64,000 nt of DNA from Sipunculus nudus (lineage: Eukaryota > Annelida > Sipuncula > Golfingiida > Sipunculidae). This document shows, one piece after another, positions 44,116-57,357 of this stretch. The stretch lies in assembly GCA_026874595.1 (NCBI GenBank), contig CM049311.1:21446676-21510675 (forward strand), written 5' to 3'. The position numbers and the translations under genes are program-made. Below the pieces are notes generated by a model, which had not been told where the DNA came from, searched no databases, and saw only the letters and a program-made list of their open reading frames with translations. How positions within the stretch are numbered: the stretch's first letter is position 1; each line of letters begins with the position of its first letter.

Positions 44116-45811
44116 ACACCAACTGCTCTCAACTATCAACCTTTTTTGGACCAATTTAAACCATAACAGGTAAATTGCTCGGAGTTATCACCCAATGACA
44201 CTCGTTGAACCCCCCCCCCCCCCCCTGCGAAAAATCCTCGATCTGCGCCTGAAATAAGATAGTGTTATTAAGCCATTTATGCTACCCCCAGCAGTGAGCT
44301 GCGGAAGACGCCGCGAGTGCGCTGGGGCTTACACCCGGGGTTCACATCTGTCCCCGTGCAAGGTTTTTTATCAGATTTCCCAGGTAACATCGGACCTGCT
44401 ATGAACCGTAAGGTGCTTAGTGCTTCTAATATTATAACGCCATGATGCACTCATTCTATTTCCTTCAAATGCAAATAACTGAGTCAACTGTTTATTACAA
44501 CGCACTAATTACTGAATAGGCTAATGAGGGCTCTGAGGAGTACTCGGATATTAAAGTCGTAGAGTAATTTCAACCGATCATTCGAGATCAACATTAGGAC
44601 ACTAAAATACTCTTATAAGCTTGTATTGGTAAAGGTTTGAGAAATTATTCATGTAATTATAAACTTTCAGTATATATTTTAATCAATATAAACACAGTGT
44701 GTAACCGTAATTGTGCCAGAGTACTCATTCACATAATTTATAGACAGAAGGGTCGTTAAACCGACATACTGGTGATACAAGGGAATGGCGTCCTTTGTGG
44801 TAAGTCTATGTTTACAGACTATTCCTGATAACGGGTACCCGAATCCCAGATTTTTTTTCTCTCGCAATCGCCGAAGGCGCCATTGGCGGGGAACAAAGAA
44901 ATGGTAGGCATCCGTCCGTCTTTCCGTCCGTCACACATTTGTTAACACGATAACTCAAGAAGAATTTTAGATACAGTCACAAAACGTGCAGTATTTATGC
45001 AACTTATCAAGAGCTATAGGTCAAGTTCGAACATAGATGATCTTGATGCATTTTTCAAGGTTACAGCTCCGATAATGCTAAAATGATGTCTACACAATAA
45101 CTCGAAAAGAATCTGAGGCGCAGTCACCAAACTAGCAGCATTGATGAACCTTATCAAGGGCTAGGTCAAGTCGAACGTAGATGGCCTTGACTCATTTTTC
45201 AAGGTCACAGCTACGATAATGCTAAAATAATGTTAACGCAATAACACGAAAAGAAATTTAGATACAGTCACCAAAGATGCAGCATTGATGCACCTTATCA
45301 ATAGCTAAGAAAAGTTCAAACATAGATGATGCGTTTTTCAAGGTCACAGGGCGATAATGCTAAAATGATGTCTACACAATAACTGGAAAAGAATCTGAGG
45401 TGCTGTCACCAAACTTGCAGCAGTTGATGAACCTTATCAAGGGCTAGGTCAAATTCGAACATAGATGACCTTGACCCATTTTTCAAGGTCACAGCAGCAA
45501 AACTGTTAAAATGATGATAACGCAATAACTCAAAAAGACTTTAAGGCACAGTCACCAAACATTTAGCATTGACGTATCAGGTCTGGTGAAAAAATGGATG
45601 ACCTTCATTCAGTTTTCATGGTTGCAGAGGTTATCTGGCTCTGTGATATTGACCCATCTCAAATTTCATAATGTATTCACAATTTTTTCTAGATATTCCC
45701 ACATTAGGCGGGGGACATACTAGATATGTTACACAGATCAACTTTTCCTTGTTATAATTGCTCAGGTCAGGATGAATTAGGATTGATATACCGGTATCAC
45801 ACATTTTTACA
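44116..45811. other. Spacer of the large inverted repeat
   Basis: About 1.7 kb of single-copy spacer. It includes a C run (44210-44225), a GC-rich patch near 44290-44360 and the tandem repeat at 44941-45625. No transposase or other protein was recognised. Confidence 0.7.
44941..45625 (+). repeat. Tandem repeat of 138-147 bp inside the spacer
   Basis: Units start at 44941, 45088, 45232, 45370 and 45516 with GTTAACGCAATAACTCGAAA-like sequence, then AGTCACCAAAC, GCATTGATG.ACCTTATCAA, GACCTTGACNCATTTTTCAA, then GGTCACAG and GATAATGCTAAAATGATG. A GTCCGTC stretch lies just before the first unit. Confidence 0.85.
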
Positions 45812-48243
45812 TTAACAACAATATGTGAAGAATACAAGATGTAACGTAACATAATCGCCTATTCTTCCAGTCAACAGTAAGAAAGATACAAGTCTATAGA
45901 ATTCTCGTTTCTGGGCAAACAGGGCGAAATTTGACGAGACTAGATTGAGAAAGATTATCAAAAGGCACATAAGGCAGAAAACCAGACCCCTCTAGCATAA
46001 AATAACTATAAGCATAAAATGTGACATAAAAATTGAGTTATAAGCATATGCTAAGTCTCGTATATCCTTGTCTGCCGCCAGACGTATTTTTTAAAGATTT
46101 TACGGGACTTTAACTGTGTGTCTGAAAACGTTTTTAATTACTACCGGAGGATGAAAAGCAGAAAAATGATCGTGTTTTAAAGGGACATAATCAGGAGCAA
46201 TCCTATGCCCATTCTTTCACACTGTCAGTTCAGTTTTGCTTTATACAATATATTGTATCCCAGCAATACCATCCCAGCACACAGTCTCAGTACCTCGCAT
46301 ACGGCTGTTTAACATCTTGTTATGGCTCTGCGTGTTTGTAAACACAGTCCACGGTTGTCTGTTTACCATAAAAAGTCCTCGTGACTGGAGGTCCGATTGT
46401 GAGCCGCAACGAAGTTTCAGCTAGCGGGAACATGTAATACATTTTGGGGCAAAGTCAGTCAGGACATCATGTAATTGGCAGGTGTTGTGGCTCAGCGATG
46501 CACAGAGTCCCATGCGCTTTGTTTATGTTGAAACCTTTGATCGCGCCAGGTCCACTGTTTTAACACTTGTTTACAGGAGTAAGCAAACATTTTTAGGGCA
46601 ATGTTTAGGCGGGTAACAACTTATTTTAAAGAGGGAAAGCTATTATTCTTGTTAATTCAACATGCTTTATGGGTGATTTGGCCACTTTAGGCATTTTCCT
46701 GAAACCTCGCTTATTCTTGTTTGACAGCAGATATAATCTCAAAACAGTAACCTAGACCTTTGGAGCATGAAAAGTGAGTTTTAAGCATGCATTTTTCGTA
46801 AAATCTCGCTTATTCTCGTTTAACGCCAAACGTAAAGAGATTTCATGAGACTTGCAACTGTGTCAATAAAAGTTTTTTATCAAAGGTTACCCAAAGCAGA
46901 AAACTAGACTGGTTTAGTTTAACAAAGTGGCCGAGATAGGAAAATTTGAGCCGGAATCTGGCGACTATAATTATATAAAATAATCAGTTAGGCCTATATT
47001 GTTTTTTTTTTTCTCGGGAAAGGCATTTACTTTATTATCATGGCATAGACATGATCAGTATCAATTAATGTTCAAACCTTATGATATGTAAGAAAATTGA
47101 ACCTTCAGTGTTTATCATGTGGTCAGTTATTACTAATATTATAGAGGAAATGCAAGATCTCCATTCTCCGAATGAAAAACAGTCAACTTCTTATGAAAAA
47201 CAGTTAACAAGATAACACTTGATTTAGTATGCTTTTCCAACCAATAAGTTATATTTCGTATGCGAACATGACGTTAAATCATATCCCAGAGAATGTGCAC
47301 TCATGAAGTGTAATAAACACTTACTTATGAAACTTGTCACAAGCATATTATATTTAGCACGGATTAGCGAGTGTCAACACATTATATATAGTAACCCGTT
47401 CGCTTGGTCAATGCAACGGGTCGGGCGGGCTTTTATATACCAGTCTGCTTACACAAATACACGATTATGAAGCCAACCATATTTCAAAGTAAGAATTTCT
47501 CATGTTACGCGAATTGTACAATGCGGCAGCATTTTATGTGCCACCGTTAAAAGCACTCAATGTCCCAATAGCATTGATTAAAAATGAAATATTAAAAGAA
47601 ACCATTTAACCCACCCTCTAATATGAACGGTGAGCGTGTGTGTGTGTGTGTCTTTGGTAAAAATAATCAAACAGTTACCTTTGCAAAGATCTCCTTCGGA
47701 AATTGCAACAGTAATCATAATTCTATATGCTAAAAGACTGAGCATGGCAGAATTTTCCAGACCGTGTAATGCCAAAATGATCATTACCTCATTAACACTT
47801 GGTTATTACTAGATTAAATGTTACAATTATATTCTGTATAGGGGACTGATAAGGGAGGTCATATTAAATATCAGACTGGAGAAAATTGGTGTAGATTAAT
47901 AAATATAAGGGGCGGAATATGACATCACGTACAGATATTCTGTGAACAAAGCTTGTCAGGTAGGTTCTAATGAATGCAAACAAAACAAACTAGTTATTCG
48001 CACATTTGTCAATCAACGTGCTTATATCAATAAACACTTTTGTTTCGTTTTGGGGAGTTTTTTCGGAGTGTGTGTGTGTGGGGGGGGGGGGGGGGGGGGT
48101 GTTCACCAAAGCTATAGCATTATGTAAAAAAATTCTTGCTTGAAAAAAAAATAGCCAGTATTGCGGAAGCGTCACATGTATTAGAGATGTTTCAACCTAT
48201 TAAAAAAAACGCTGAATGATAACCGTTGGTTAAAAGCAATGAA
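45812..48243 (-). repeat. Large inverted repeat, right arm
   Basis: Reverse complement of the left arm 42168-44115. It is longer mainly because of a 510-bp insertion (46181-46690). The C/G run next to GTGAACA in the left arm (about 42314) is matched by the G run at 48080-48099 followed by TGTTCAC, confirming base-level correspondence near the outer ends. Confidence 0.85.
46181..46690. mobile_element. 510-bp insertion in the right arm
   Basis: The left arm is continuous across the equivalent point (43740/43741). The right arm is interrupted after GTGTTTTAA and resumes at GCATTTTCC after TTTAG, so a TTAA/TTAG duplication is possible. No clear inverted ends and no coding region. It could instead be a deletion from the left arm. 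Confidence 0.6.
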
Positions 48244-49251
48244 CGTGACTCAGCACAAAAACATAGAAAATAAGAGACTGCCCACACAATGGAGGGGGGG
48301 GGGGGGGTCAGATAATGAATTGTCCTTTGTATTGATATAATTTCAATACACCATTTTTGGCCTTTAATCCAAACGGATCAACCACTTACTCATATATACC
48401 GTTGTGCACAAGACACGATATTGATATGTTCTTAATTGTCACAGTTTTTGAAGACCTCAAAAGTAGCCTCTTGCTATTAAAATCCATAGAAAATCGAGAT
48501 TTCAGACGAAGGATTCAACGCATTGTCATTAAATTTGGAGTGCGGTTAGTTATTGGAGGATGTAAAGTTCATTCCATTTATTTTTTTCGCATTTTACTTT
48601 TATAAAGACATGTTATAGCTTTCAGATTTTTTAGCAGCAAAGAAATCGTATAAACGTTAGACCAAGCCTGTCATAACTTGATTCGCAGTTATTTCTGTTC
48701 AAGCTTCCTTTGAAATCGTTATTTAGAATGAAATAGTATTACAAACATTCTGATCGTTAACCAGGCAGAAATGGTAAAAATACATGTAAGATGTAAGTTA
48801 AAACCAGAAATACAAGAGGTTATTGTTAAATGTTCTTGGTGACCTATTATGAGGCCATGCATTGTTACCTATATTAAGGTCTGACCACCTTACAACTTGC
48901 TCAGCATGCTCGGTGAACATTCATATACAAAAGGCCACATTTCACCGGAATTGCTGGATGGATTGTCTGGTAATTTGATGTGCCTTCTCAACTTAAAGAA
49001 CTTTTGCGACCTATGGCCCCACATTCGATATATATTTTTTGAGGATTTTTGTAGGAATTTTCATAACAGTAAACTACATGCAGTTGATTATCTTATCCTA
49101 CAATGACATGGCACAAAGTATAGCCTTCTGACATATGCGCATTTACATGCAGACATAATCATCTTTGAAACTGCAGGTAAGGTCACTATAGCAGGAATTG
49201 TCCAATAAATGTCTAACATACCTGGATCGGAGGCCTATCGTATAATCAACG
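48244..49251. other. Intergenic region, nothing recognised
   Basis: AT-rich with a G run near 48292-48307. No gene or repeat with clear ends. Confidence 0.6.
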
Positions 49252-49620
49252 CAGAGGCAGATCCATAATTTAGGAAAAGGAGGGGTCCAACCCAGGAGGA
49301 AAAATGACAAAAAAAAAAAAAAAAAAAACGAAAAAAGGTCCCCAGGTCCAGAAAGGGGGGGGGGGGGGTTCTAGACTAAAAAATTGGTCTTGAACCCTTA
49401 AAGTGCGGTAGCTGAAAAGAAGGGGGGGGGAGGGGGGGGGGTTGTCCAGCGGTTCCCCCTTTTTTAGCCGCCATAAACTTTCTAAAGGATTCTAGACCAA
49501 TATTTGCTTGATTGACATTACCTGCCTCTTTTTCGGACCTGGGGACCTTTTTCATAGGTTTTGTCGTTAGTCTTTCTTGGTTTGACCCCCTCCTTTTCCT
49601 AAATGCTGGATCCGCCCCTG
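49252..49620. mobile_element. hAT-type MITE (369 bp)
   Basis: The left end CAGAGGCAGATCCA and the right end, reverse-complemented, CAGGGGCGGATCCA are inverted repeats. They continue through ATTTAGGAAAAGGAGGGG with small gaps. Further in, AAAAAGGTCCCCAGGTCC recurs inverted. CAGNGGC ends are typical of hAT. No clean 8-bp target duplication was visible. Homopolymer runs of A and G have grown inside. Confidence 0.7.
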
Positions 49621-50570
49621 GTACTATATGATTCATATGAAATAAGGTATTAGATAAGATATATTGAATTTACGGCAACGCATGTGGGTTCCTTGTATTA
49701 AATACAAAGCGAATTTTCAAATGCATTTTAAGTTTTTTTTCATAACTATGCAAGCCTTGTATAACAAAAACTCTGTCTTTCGGGCGTTTTCTCTGTAACA
49801 TCCATGGCAAAGAAAATAATTTTAATAAATTTAAGATTTGTTTTACATTAATATTCGACCCCTTATAGTATATATAATTTTATATATATTTTGGGAAAAT
49901 GTTCTATCAAATGAACATGTGGATATTTTCTTTCATATTAATATATTTGAATATTATTTGCATTTCTAAGCACCAGATAAAAGCTAGCCATTTCTAACTT
50001 ATAATATATTACCTGAAAATATATCAGTGCTGAATTTTTAACTTTTCTCTACTACGTTTCTTTCTTGTTTACAATTTTTTTAACACTTTAACAAGTAAAT
50101 TTAAATTTTGATCAAAATAGAAACATGGCAGATTAACAAAAAGAAGACTTGAGAAGCAGTTTTTAAAGTTAGTATTATTCCATTTAAATATGGCTTGCTG
50201 TACTTGAATGCTTATATCTATATTACTTAAAAAGTGTACACATTTCTTTTAAATTTCGTTAAGCAGTGAACGAACATTTCAACCATACGGGCCTTCTTAA
50301 AAACACTGCACTGGGTTTAAAGTGATATGTGCCCTATTTGGCCGAGTATTAAATTAAACAACTTTAGGATTAGCTTGAAAGTTCTTTTTTTGTCAGGTTA
50401 TTTCCATAAAAATATTGAATTAAGTGAATGGTTGTAATAAAGCAATTTGAAATCTGTAGAGTATGGTATAAAAATTTCGTATCTACTAACAATGAATCTT
50501 AGTAATTTTGGTGCTTTTCAGTATCGGTGTCTAAATGTTTGTTTGATGTTATGTCCATATGTGAAGAAGA

Positions 50571-50637
<67 letters not shown>

Positions 50638-51119
50638 GGGGGGGGGGGGGGGGGAGAGGGAGAGAGAGAGAGAGGGGGGGAGAGGGAGAGAGAGAGAGAT
50701 TCTGCTTGACATTTTGCCTGTACCTCAGGAAAAGGAGCTTACTTTTTCATTAGTTTACTGTAGACGATGACGTCTACGCAATACCTATCTGGTGGATCAG
50801 ACATCTTAAAGAAGTAATTATCCACAAACAGAACCACAAATACAATATATGTAACTTAAAAAAAAACATATGGATAGAGATGTCTAGCAACATCTTGTGT
50901 TATATGGTACCCGTGCCGCTATCGGTGCGGTGCGCCTTGTTAAATCTAAGCTAAACCCCCATTAGTTGGGAAATACCGCCCCCGCTGTCGCCTTTATGTC
51001 CTCTATGACGTCGGCTTCAAGCTGGCAATATATCTTTTTTGAAACTTTGATTTCTTTTACCCTGATGCATCCAATTACTTTTCAAAGAGACCTTATATAT
51101 ACAGATGAGCTAGTGGCCT
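49621..51119. other. Intergenic region with a GA/G microsatellite
   Basis: Apart from the microsatellite at 50572-50698, nothing was recognised. Confidence 0.6.
50572..50698. repeat. (GA)n and poly-G compound microsatellite
   Basis: GA repeats, then a G run of about 28, then mixed GA/G repeats. Arg-Glu and Gly runs in its frames are artefacts. Confidence 0.95.
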
Positions 51120-51128
51120 ACTTCTTTC

Positions 51129-51828
51129 TACGCTCCCGAGGCAGCGGAAATCTTACGCTTCTAAAGAAGCAACTGATTTTCACGCTGCCAGCTTTGACCG
51201 TTTATGATATATTTAGACACCAGATGGCGGTTCGTTGTTCGCTGAACAAAACGTGCGTATGATGTGACAAGCAGCCAACCAGATGCCAATAAACAAACAC
51301 GCGACAGGCATCCTGGCTCCGCCAATATCTGCACTTCAAGCGCCGTTTGAAGACAAGTTTACGTTCGAATTTTAATTGCTCCCTCTGCATTATCGCATCA
51401 TCGACCGATTCGATTCTGACAGTATGACTGTGTTAGGGTAGCCATGTGTCTGGTGTCTGCAGAACTGAAACCAGCCAGCGAGGTGTGCACGCAGCCTTTG
51501 TTGTTACGTTTCGTTTAAATTACAGCTCACCGACCGGGCATCCTATGTGCCCAAGGCCCTAAGCAAACCACGTCTGGGGCAATTCTCCCTGAGCCTGTGA
51601 CCTGTTCATACGGTTACCAGAGCGATGAGCTGTCACACAAAACGAAATGAACATGATTGGCTTCGTGTATTCCTCGCTTGGCCGTGTCTTCCAGCACAAG
51701 GTCTCATCTGATTGGACAAAAATACAGTGCTCCCCTCTGGTGTAGCAATTCAGGATACGAGGTCATAACAAACAGCGCTTACCATATAGGAAGTAGGCCT
51801 ATAGTTAAAGCGCTGTGTAAAGAGCGTA
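51129..51828. mobile_element. MULE-like MITE, copy 2 (700 bp), inverted
   Basis: Same family as 24208-24870 in the opposite orientation. Ends TACGCTC and GAGCGTA. It is flanked by a perfect 9-bp duplication ACTTCTTTC (51120-51128 and 51829-51837), unrelated in sequence to copy 1's target. The two copies match over their whole length with small indels, so they define the element ends independently. Confidence 0.88.
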
Positions 51829-53309
51829 ACTTCTTTCACCGACCGGTGTTTTTCTATAGGACACTGCTGCTCTAAACTGGCGTTACCGCATATTCAATAA
51901 GCAAAACCTTCATTTTATTTATATACACATATACAAACACAAATGTAATATGTATAATATGTAAAATATATACATATATATCTGTGTATGCCTATATAAT
52001 TATGATGAAGATTTTAAAGAAAATTAGCATTATTTGATTGAAAAGGGATCAGACCTATTAGACTTATATAATTGTAAGTAACTTTTATATAGAAAGGGAC
52101 AGCAGAGTGCAAATTAAAAAGGTGATGTCATATAAGAGCATGTAATTAATCATAATCATAACTTTGCCTACCATACTAATGTAATTCTGAAATAATGATT
52201 TATAAAGTGAGGATTTTTAATTATAGCATATCTTATGATTGTTTAAATTCCTTTAAATTCCCTAACCTTATCAAGCAGATGATTTGATAAATTGTACAGG
52301 TGTATGCGCCCGTTGTCTCAATGCACCTTAATAAAATAATAAAACCTCAGACTTAATAATTTTATGTGAGCATGCATGATTTGACAGTGTCTCAGTGCAT
52401 CTCAGAATGACAGAAAGAACGAAAAAGGGCCAAATAAAAAAATTGTGTAACAGCATATCATTTAGTGTTTATGTTCAAACCGTAATGCTACTCTAACACT
52501 ATAGAAACCATGGAAATAAGAAAGGTACGATAACCCTATGAAACATAACAGAACCGTTGTACATATTCAACCGTTCATACGGTAACGATAGCCCGGCAAT
52601 GATTTCGCGTTAATGGCAAAAAACTCGGTTGCATAAAAAAAGGCAATGTGTGTACACATAGGATACATCAGGAAGGGCAGCGTCAACGCGATAAGACTAT
52701 CTGTAAAACCAAGCGGTGTTTAAAACCTGAAATCAGCGGATGCTGATGATCGCAACTTGTCTTTCCAGGAGGTATGTATAATGCTTTATTGTGAATTTAT
52801 TACTAATAGGCGTTTGTATCCCTACATTAATACATGTATAAATAAAATAAAGAAATATTCGATAAACCTACATACATTTTCATTTACTGAGCGCTAGACC
52901 AGTTTATATTGCTTGCCGGTAGCTCCTTCACATGTAAAGCACAAGGCTGGATTCCTCGTTTATATTCAAGAACACAAAATATACATACTTTTTATTGTAT
53001 TACTGTTGCATCCCTGACAGTATAATATTTTCTTAAATAGTTTCGATAACTAACGTTTGAACCATTGAATCATTTGTGGGCAGAATATGCAAGTGGGCGA
53101 TTGATGCGAGGTAGGGGTTATAGATTGGGTGTACTCTTCCTATGGTTTGAAAATTATGTAAAAATCACGGTATAAACAGGTTAAATTTAATTGCATAGTT
53201 TATATTTAAAATAAAATGCATAGCTTTTACACTCTTAGATGAGCAGCCTTATTTAGTATGTAGCGTAAACAAAACTGATAGGTGTCATGACACTCTGTTG
53301 GTTTTTATA

Positions 53310-53312
<3 letters not shown>

Positions 53313-53378
<66 letters not shown>

Positions 53379-53379
53379 G
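53313..53379. repeat. (TA)n microsatellite
   Basis: About 27 TA units followed by short TA runs interrupted by G. Confidence 0.95.
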
Positions 53380-54616
53380 TAAAGATGTGTATGCAGATTT
53401 GTGTGTGTTGCTTGCCTTGAACTTGTGTAAATGAAACGACACAAGGATTGAATCCTCGCTCTAAACTGTGATAATTACCACATTTACACGCAGGTTTTCT
53501 TGCCATTTATTCCGTCATCCACTATCCGGAATAAATAAAACCAACTCGTGTGTGTAAACACGTTTTATCAGGAGCCATGATAATCTATCTCAATCTATGA
53601 TGAAGTTAATGGAGACGCTGTCTTCCAGTGTCAACATGGACCACGCTGAGGTCATCGGTTTACGCATGCGCAGAACCATATTTAATCTAAGATTCAGAGA
53701 AGTACCCTTAGACTACAATTATTCCTCCACCAGAATCGTATAATCAAGCTTTACTGTGTGGTAGATAAAAAGTGTGTAACGGATCACTAACTCCATGGTT
53801 GAATCACAGGTACCGAAGTGAGGTCTACAAAGGCGTCCCCTAATACCAGGGAACGGGAGTGGCCTCGGCCGGGATAAAGAAACTTCCCAATATCACAGTG
53901 GTTCAAAAACCCTTTTAATTGAAAACATAGCATGTTGATCTGGATTACATCTAAAATAATATTAATTGTTCCTTGGTTGTTTTGTAATAACATTGTACTA
54001 AATTTCATTAAAACTACATTGACAACTTTTTTGAGTTCATCTGCTAACAGACCAAACAACCAGGATGAAAACGTAATACTTCGCCCCCTGGCGGAAAAAT
54101 ATTATAACTCCAGACCGGAAATGTGTGTACACGCATTTTAGGTGTGATAAAGTTATACCGACACGAACTCCAGAATATTTTACCACGGAACAATTGCTGT
54201 TCTAAAGCGGGGAGTGAAAATACAAGGCAATATATTATTCTGGGAAAATAGTTTCATTTATGCATTTGCTATTGTAAATGGGACCAATGTCAGTTTGAAT
54301 TGATGCTATACACGGATGCCTTATCGGGATGCGATAAGCGCTGCATGCGTTGAACACACACAAGAATGGCCATTTTTTTCTAATCAGGAATTTTTTAATC
54401 AATCATCTTCAAACTACTTTAGCCTAAAGTTGATTTAAAAATTCCATGCTTGATATAACAAACATGAGATTGTTTATGTCAAAAATGAAATTACAGGTAT
54501 TTGCTTTGTACTGAAGTTTGTGAACACATTATTTGAACACTCGGTACTTATTGTGAATGTGTTTGCCATAAAGAAGGCCTTAAAAATTAATGTTCAATAG
54601 TGAATCAACTGAAATA

Positions 54617-54690
54617 ATAATAATAATAATAATTAAAATAATAATAATAATAATGATAATAACAACAACAATAATAATAATAACAAGACT
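54617..54690. repeat. (AAT)n imperfect microsatellite
   Basis: AAT/ATA repeats with AAC interruptions. Confidence 0.9.
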
Positions 54691-55609
54691 TCTTGTACCT
54701 GTCATATGACAGTCACGGATCTCCAACTATCCCCCCCCCCACTGTTGCTCCCCCCCCAAAAAAATGCCATTGAAAATATGAAAAAATAACACTTCTTTAA
54801 CTCTGTCATCTTGAAAAAAATATATGTCAAGGTCACTAAAATTGGTTCAAGGTCATTAGACCATAGTAAGGTACATCCTGGGTAAGAATCAATAAAATCG
54901 GAGAAAAAGTGGCAGAATAATAATAGGAATAATAATATCAAATACAAATATCTCTACTTATTCCAAGGTGGCGATAAGATGTAGGTAGATATGTTATCGG
55001 ACGACTGCCTGATAGCTCCGCAAGGATCTCACTTATCAAACTTTTAGGTTTTTTTTCCACGCCGTCACGCTTCAGTAATACGGGTTCACTGTCACTTATT
55101 TTACAAATGCTGACCCTAATAACAATGAATGGAGCGGTCTAATCATCAAAAAAGGAATCGGCCGGATGTTACAGTGGTTTATTTCCTTTGCATTCAAAAT
55201 ATTTAATGGTGATCAAAAACACCTCCAAAATATAATGGATATGTATGAACTTGGTTATTATTAACCTAACATTCCACAAATTTCATAAAAATCCTTTCAT
55301 AAGTTTAAACAGACAGACCACCAAACTAGACGACCATAGGTCGAGCGCTTGCCTAAAGTTGAAATATAGAAGACAGACAAAGAGACAGAAATACAGTAGA
55401 AAGAGAGAAAATAGTAATTGAATTATAGCCATGTTCTGGGAGAGCAGAAAAAAAATAACACTTTTTATGTATTTATGCTGATAATAAAAAGGCGCAGACG
55501 AACGGACAGACAGGAAGAACATACTTCCTAGTTTTCTTTTAACAGTATGTCTTTTAGGAGCATTGCTTAAACAGTGTGAACTCCAGAGAGGTGTCGTAGT
55601 TGCGTCTTT

Positions 55610-55745
55610 TATACGGATAAAGATGTGTAATGCAGTCGGGTGGTATCCTTTGTGAGCCACACGTGCGTGCGAGTCAAATTAGCATATGGCATCAGGGTTG
55701 TGTATCGGGGAAACTTTATAACTGCAAAAGCTTAGGGTTTCACGG
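55610..55745 (+). repeat. Direct repeat, copy 1
   Basis: GTAATGCAGTCGGGTGGTATC with CCACACGTGCGT.CGAGTC and GGCATCAGGGT matches 56215-56370 in the same orientation, about 610 bp apart. Each copy is followed by a TA-rich microsatellite. Confidence 0.8.
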
Positions 55746-55758
55746 CAGGTCCATGGAG

Positions 55759-55762
<4 letters not shown>

Positions 55763-55823
<61 letters not shown>
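55763..55823. repeat. (TA)n microsatellite
   Basis: About 30 TA dinucleotides. Confidence 0.95.
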
Positions 55824-55826
<3 letters not shown>

Positions 55827-56214
55827 ACCAATTTTATTGGTTAAGCCAATTTTGGTTGTTTTAACCAAGATATTGTTTATCTTAACCAACGCATTGGTTA
55901 AAGTACTAACCAAACCAGTTAGTTGTATATGTGTGTGCATACATTACCTTGCTATACCAGTCGACCACTGCAGAATATTCTTGAGTTTCTATCCCTGAGA
56001 GACGTGGTCTGGAAAAAAATACCATAAGGACCGCTGCAACCGTGAATCCTATGGCAAGTTTTGTTTGCCTCTCTACATATACACTGGTTAAAAATTTACC
56101 ATTGAGCATAATTTATATTTTCTCTTAAAATTATGAGAAAAGTTGATGTTATTTGTTGTGATGCTTGCGTACGACAATTACCCCAGGTGCCCATCATGAT
56201 AAACCCAGTTATGT

Positions 56215-56370
56215 CATTTATATACGTAAGGATATATGTAATGCAGTCGGGTGGTATCCTTGACCCTGGTGATCCACACGTGCGTACGAGTCGCATATTT
56301 ATACAACTGTTGGCATCAGGGTGTGTAGCGTTTAAACTTTATGAATACAAAAGCTAATGCTTTTCCGGCA
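56215..56370 (+). repeat. Direct repeat, copy 2
   Basis: Second copy of 55610-55745, with small insertions. A tandem duplication of about 610 bp including the microsatellite would explain the pair. They are not convincing LTRs because the TG/CA ends are absent. Confidence 0.78.
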
Positions 56371-57357
56371 TTTTCAGTTAAATATATATATAAATATATA
56401 TAAATATATATAATGATAATATTGGATTATGTGCCTTACACCCTTACTATAATTATGACAGGGTTTAGGCCGTAAGTATATTCAATGCAGGTGAAATATA
56501 AGGTATATACTTTTCTGGAAATACAATATACAGACTGCTTTGTTGATGACCATAAATGATTTTATTTTAATTTATATATATAGCTCTAGATCTTGTGTCT
56601 TACCATGTATAAATTTATAAATATATATGTGTGTGTTTGTTTATATGTTATACATATATATATATGTACACCCACTCATATATATATTTACATGTGCACA
56701 TACATATATATATATATATGTGTGTGTTAATAAAATTGTATATATAATATATGTACTTGGCAATTATTATCTCTACAGCTTGGTACCACGTCAGGGTGCA
56801 AACATAACCACACATGCAGGTCACGGTACAGGTCATTGATGTTTATACACAAACTAGCTGATTAGGATTTGTTGCGTAATAATAATTGTTATGAAACACC
56901 AGTCACCTAGCTCGGGCCAGCATGTCTAGTATTTACCATTACACAATACCGAGTGGTACTATAAGGACCCTCCGCTTCAGATGGTTTTTCAAGGTAGCCA
57001 TCGAATACAGACGAAAACTAACCGAAATGGCAATTGTACATATATAATTATTCATATGTATGGGACGCGCTCATGCTTGATAGGGTAAGTGGAAAATGTT
57101 TCAATATATCTTTGAAAAACATGATACAATTATGGACCTGTTAATGGTTCCCAATAAAAATGAGTAAAAATTGCAAATGATGATAGTGATAATGCGTGTC
57201 CCGAAAAGTGTGATCTTGAATGATAAAAGCTTACAAGGATCTTACTTTCTAATGAATGTTGCCTGAATATCTTTTGTGAAAGAGCTATAGAGCATCTATA
57301 TAAAACGCCCATAGCATAGATCGTATTACGTTGTGACTAATAACAGATGGTTGGTCT

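Larger units (their letters stand above)
51838..55609. other. Intergenic region, microsatellites only
   Basis: I recognise no gene. It holds a (TA)n tract (53313-53379) and an (AAT)n-rich tract (about 54617-54690). Confidence 0.6.

Noticed and set aside
50447-50770. Arg-Glu/Gly-rich ORF
   Set aside because: Product of the GA/G microsatellite.
55610-56370. Solo LTR pair
   Set aside because: No TG...CA ends, primer-binding site or polypurine tract; better explained by a tandem duplication.
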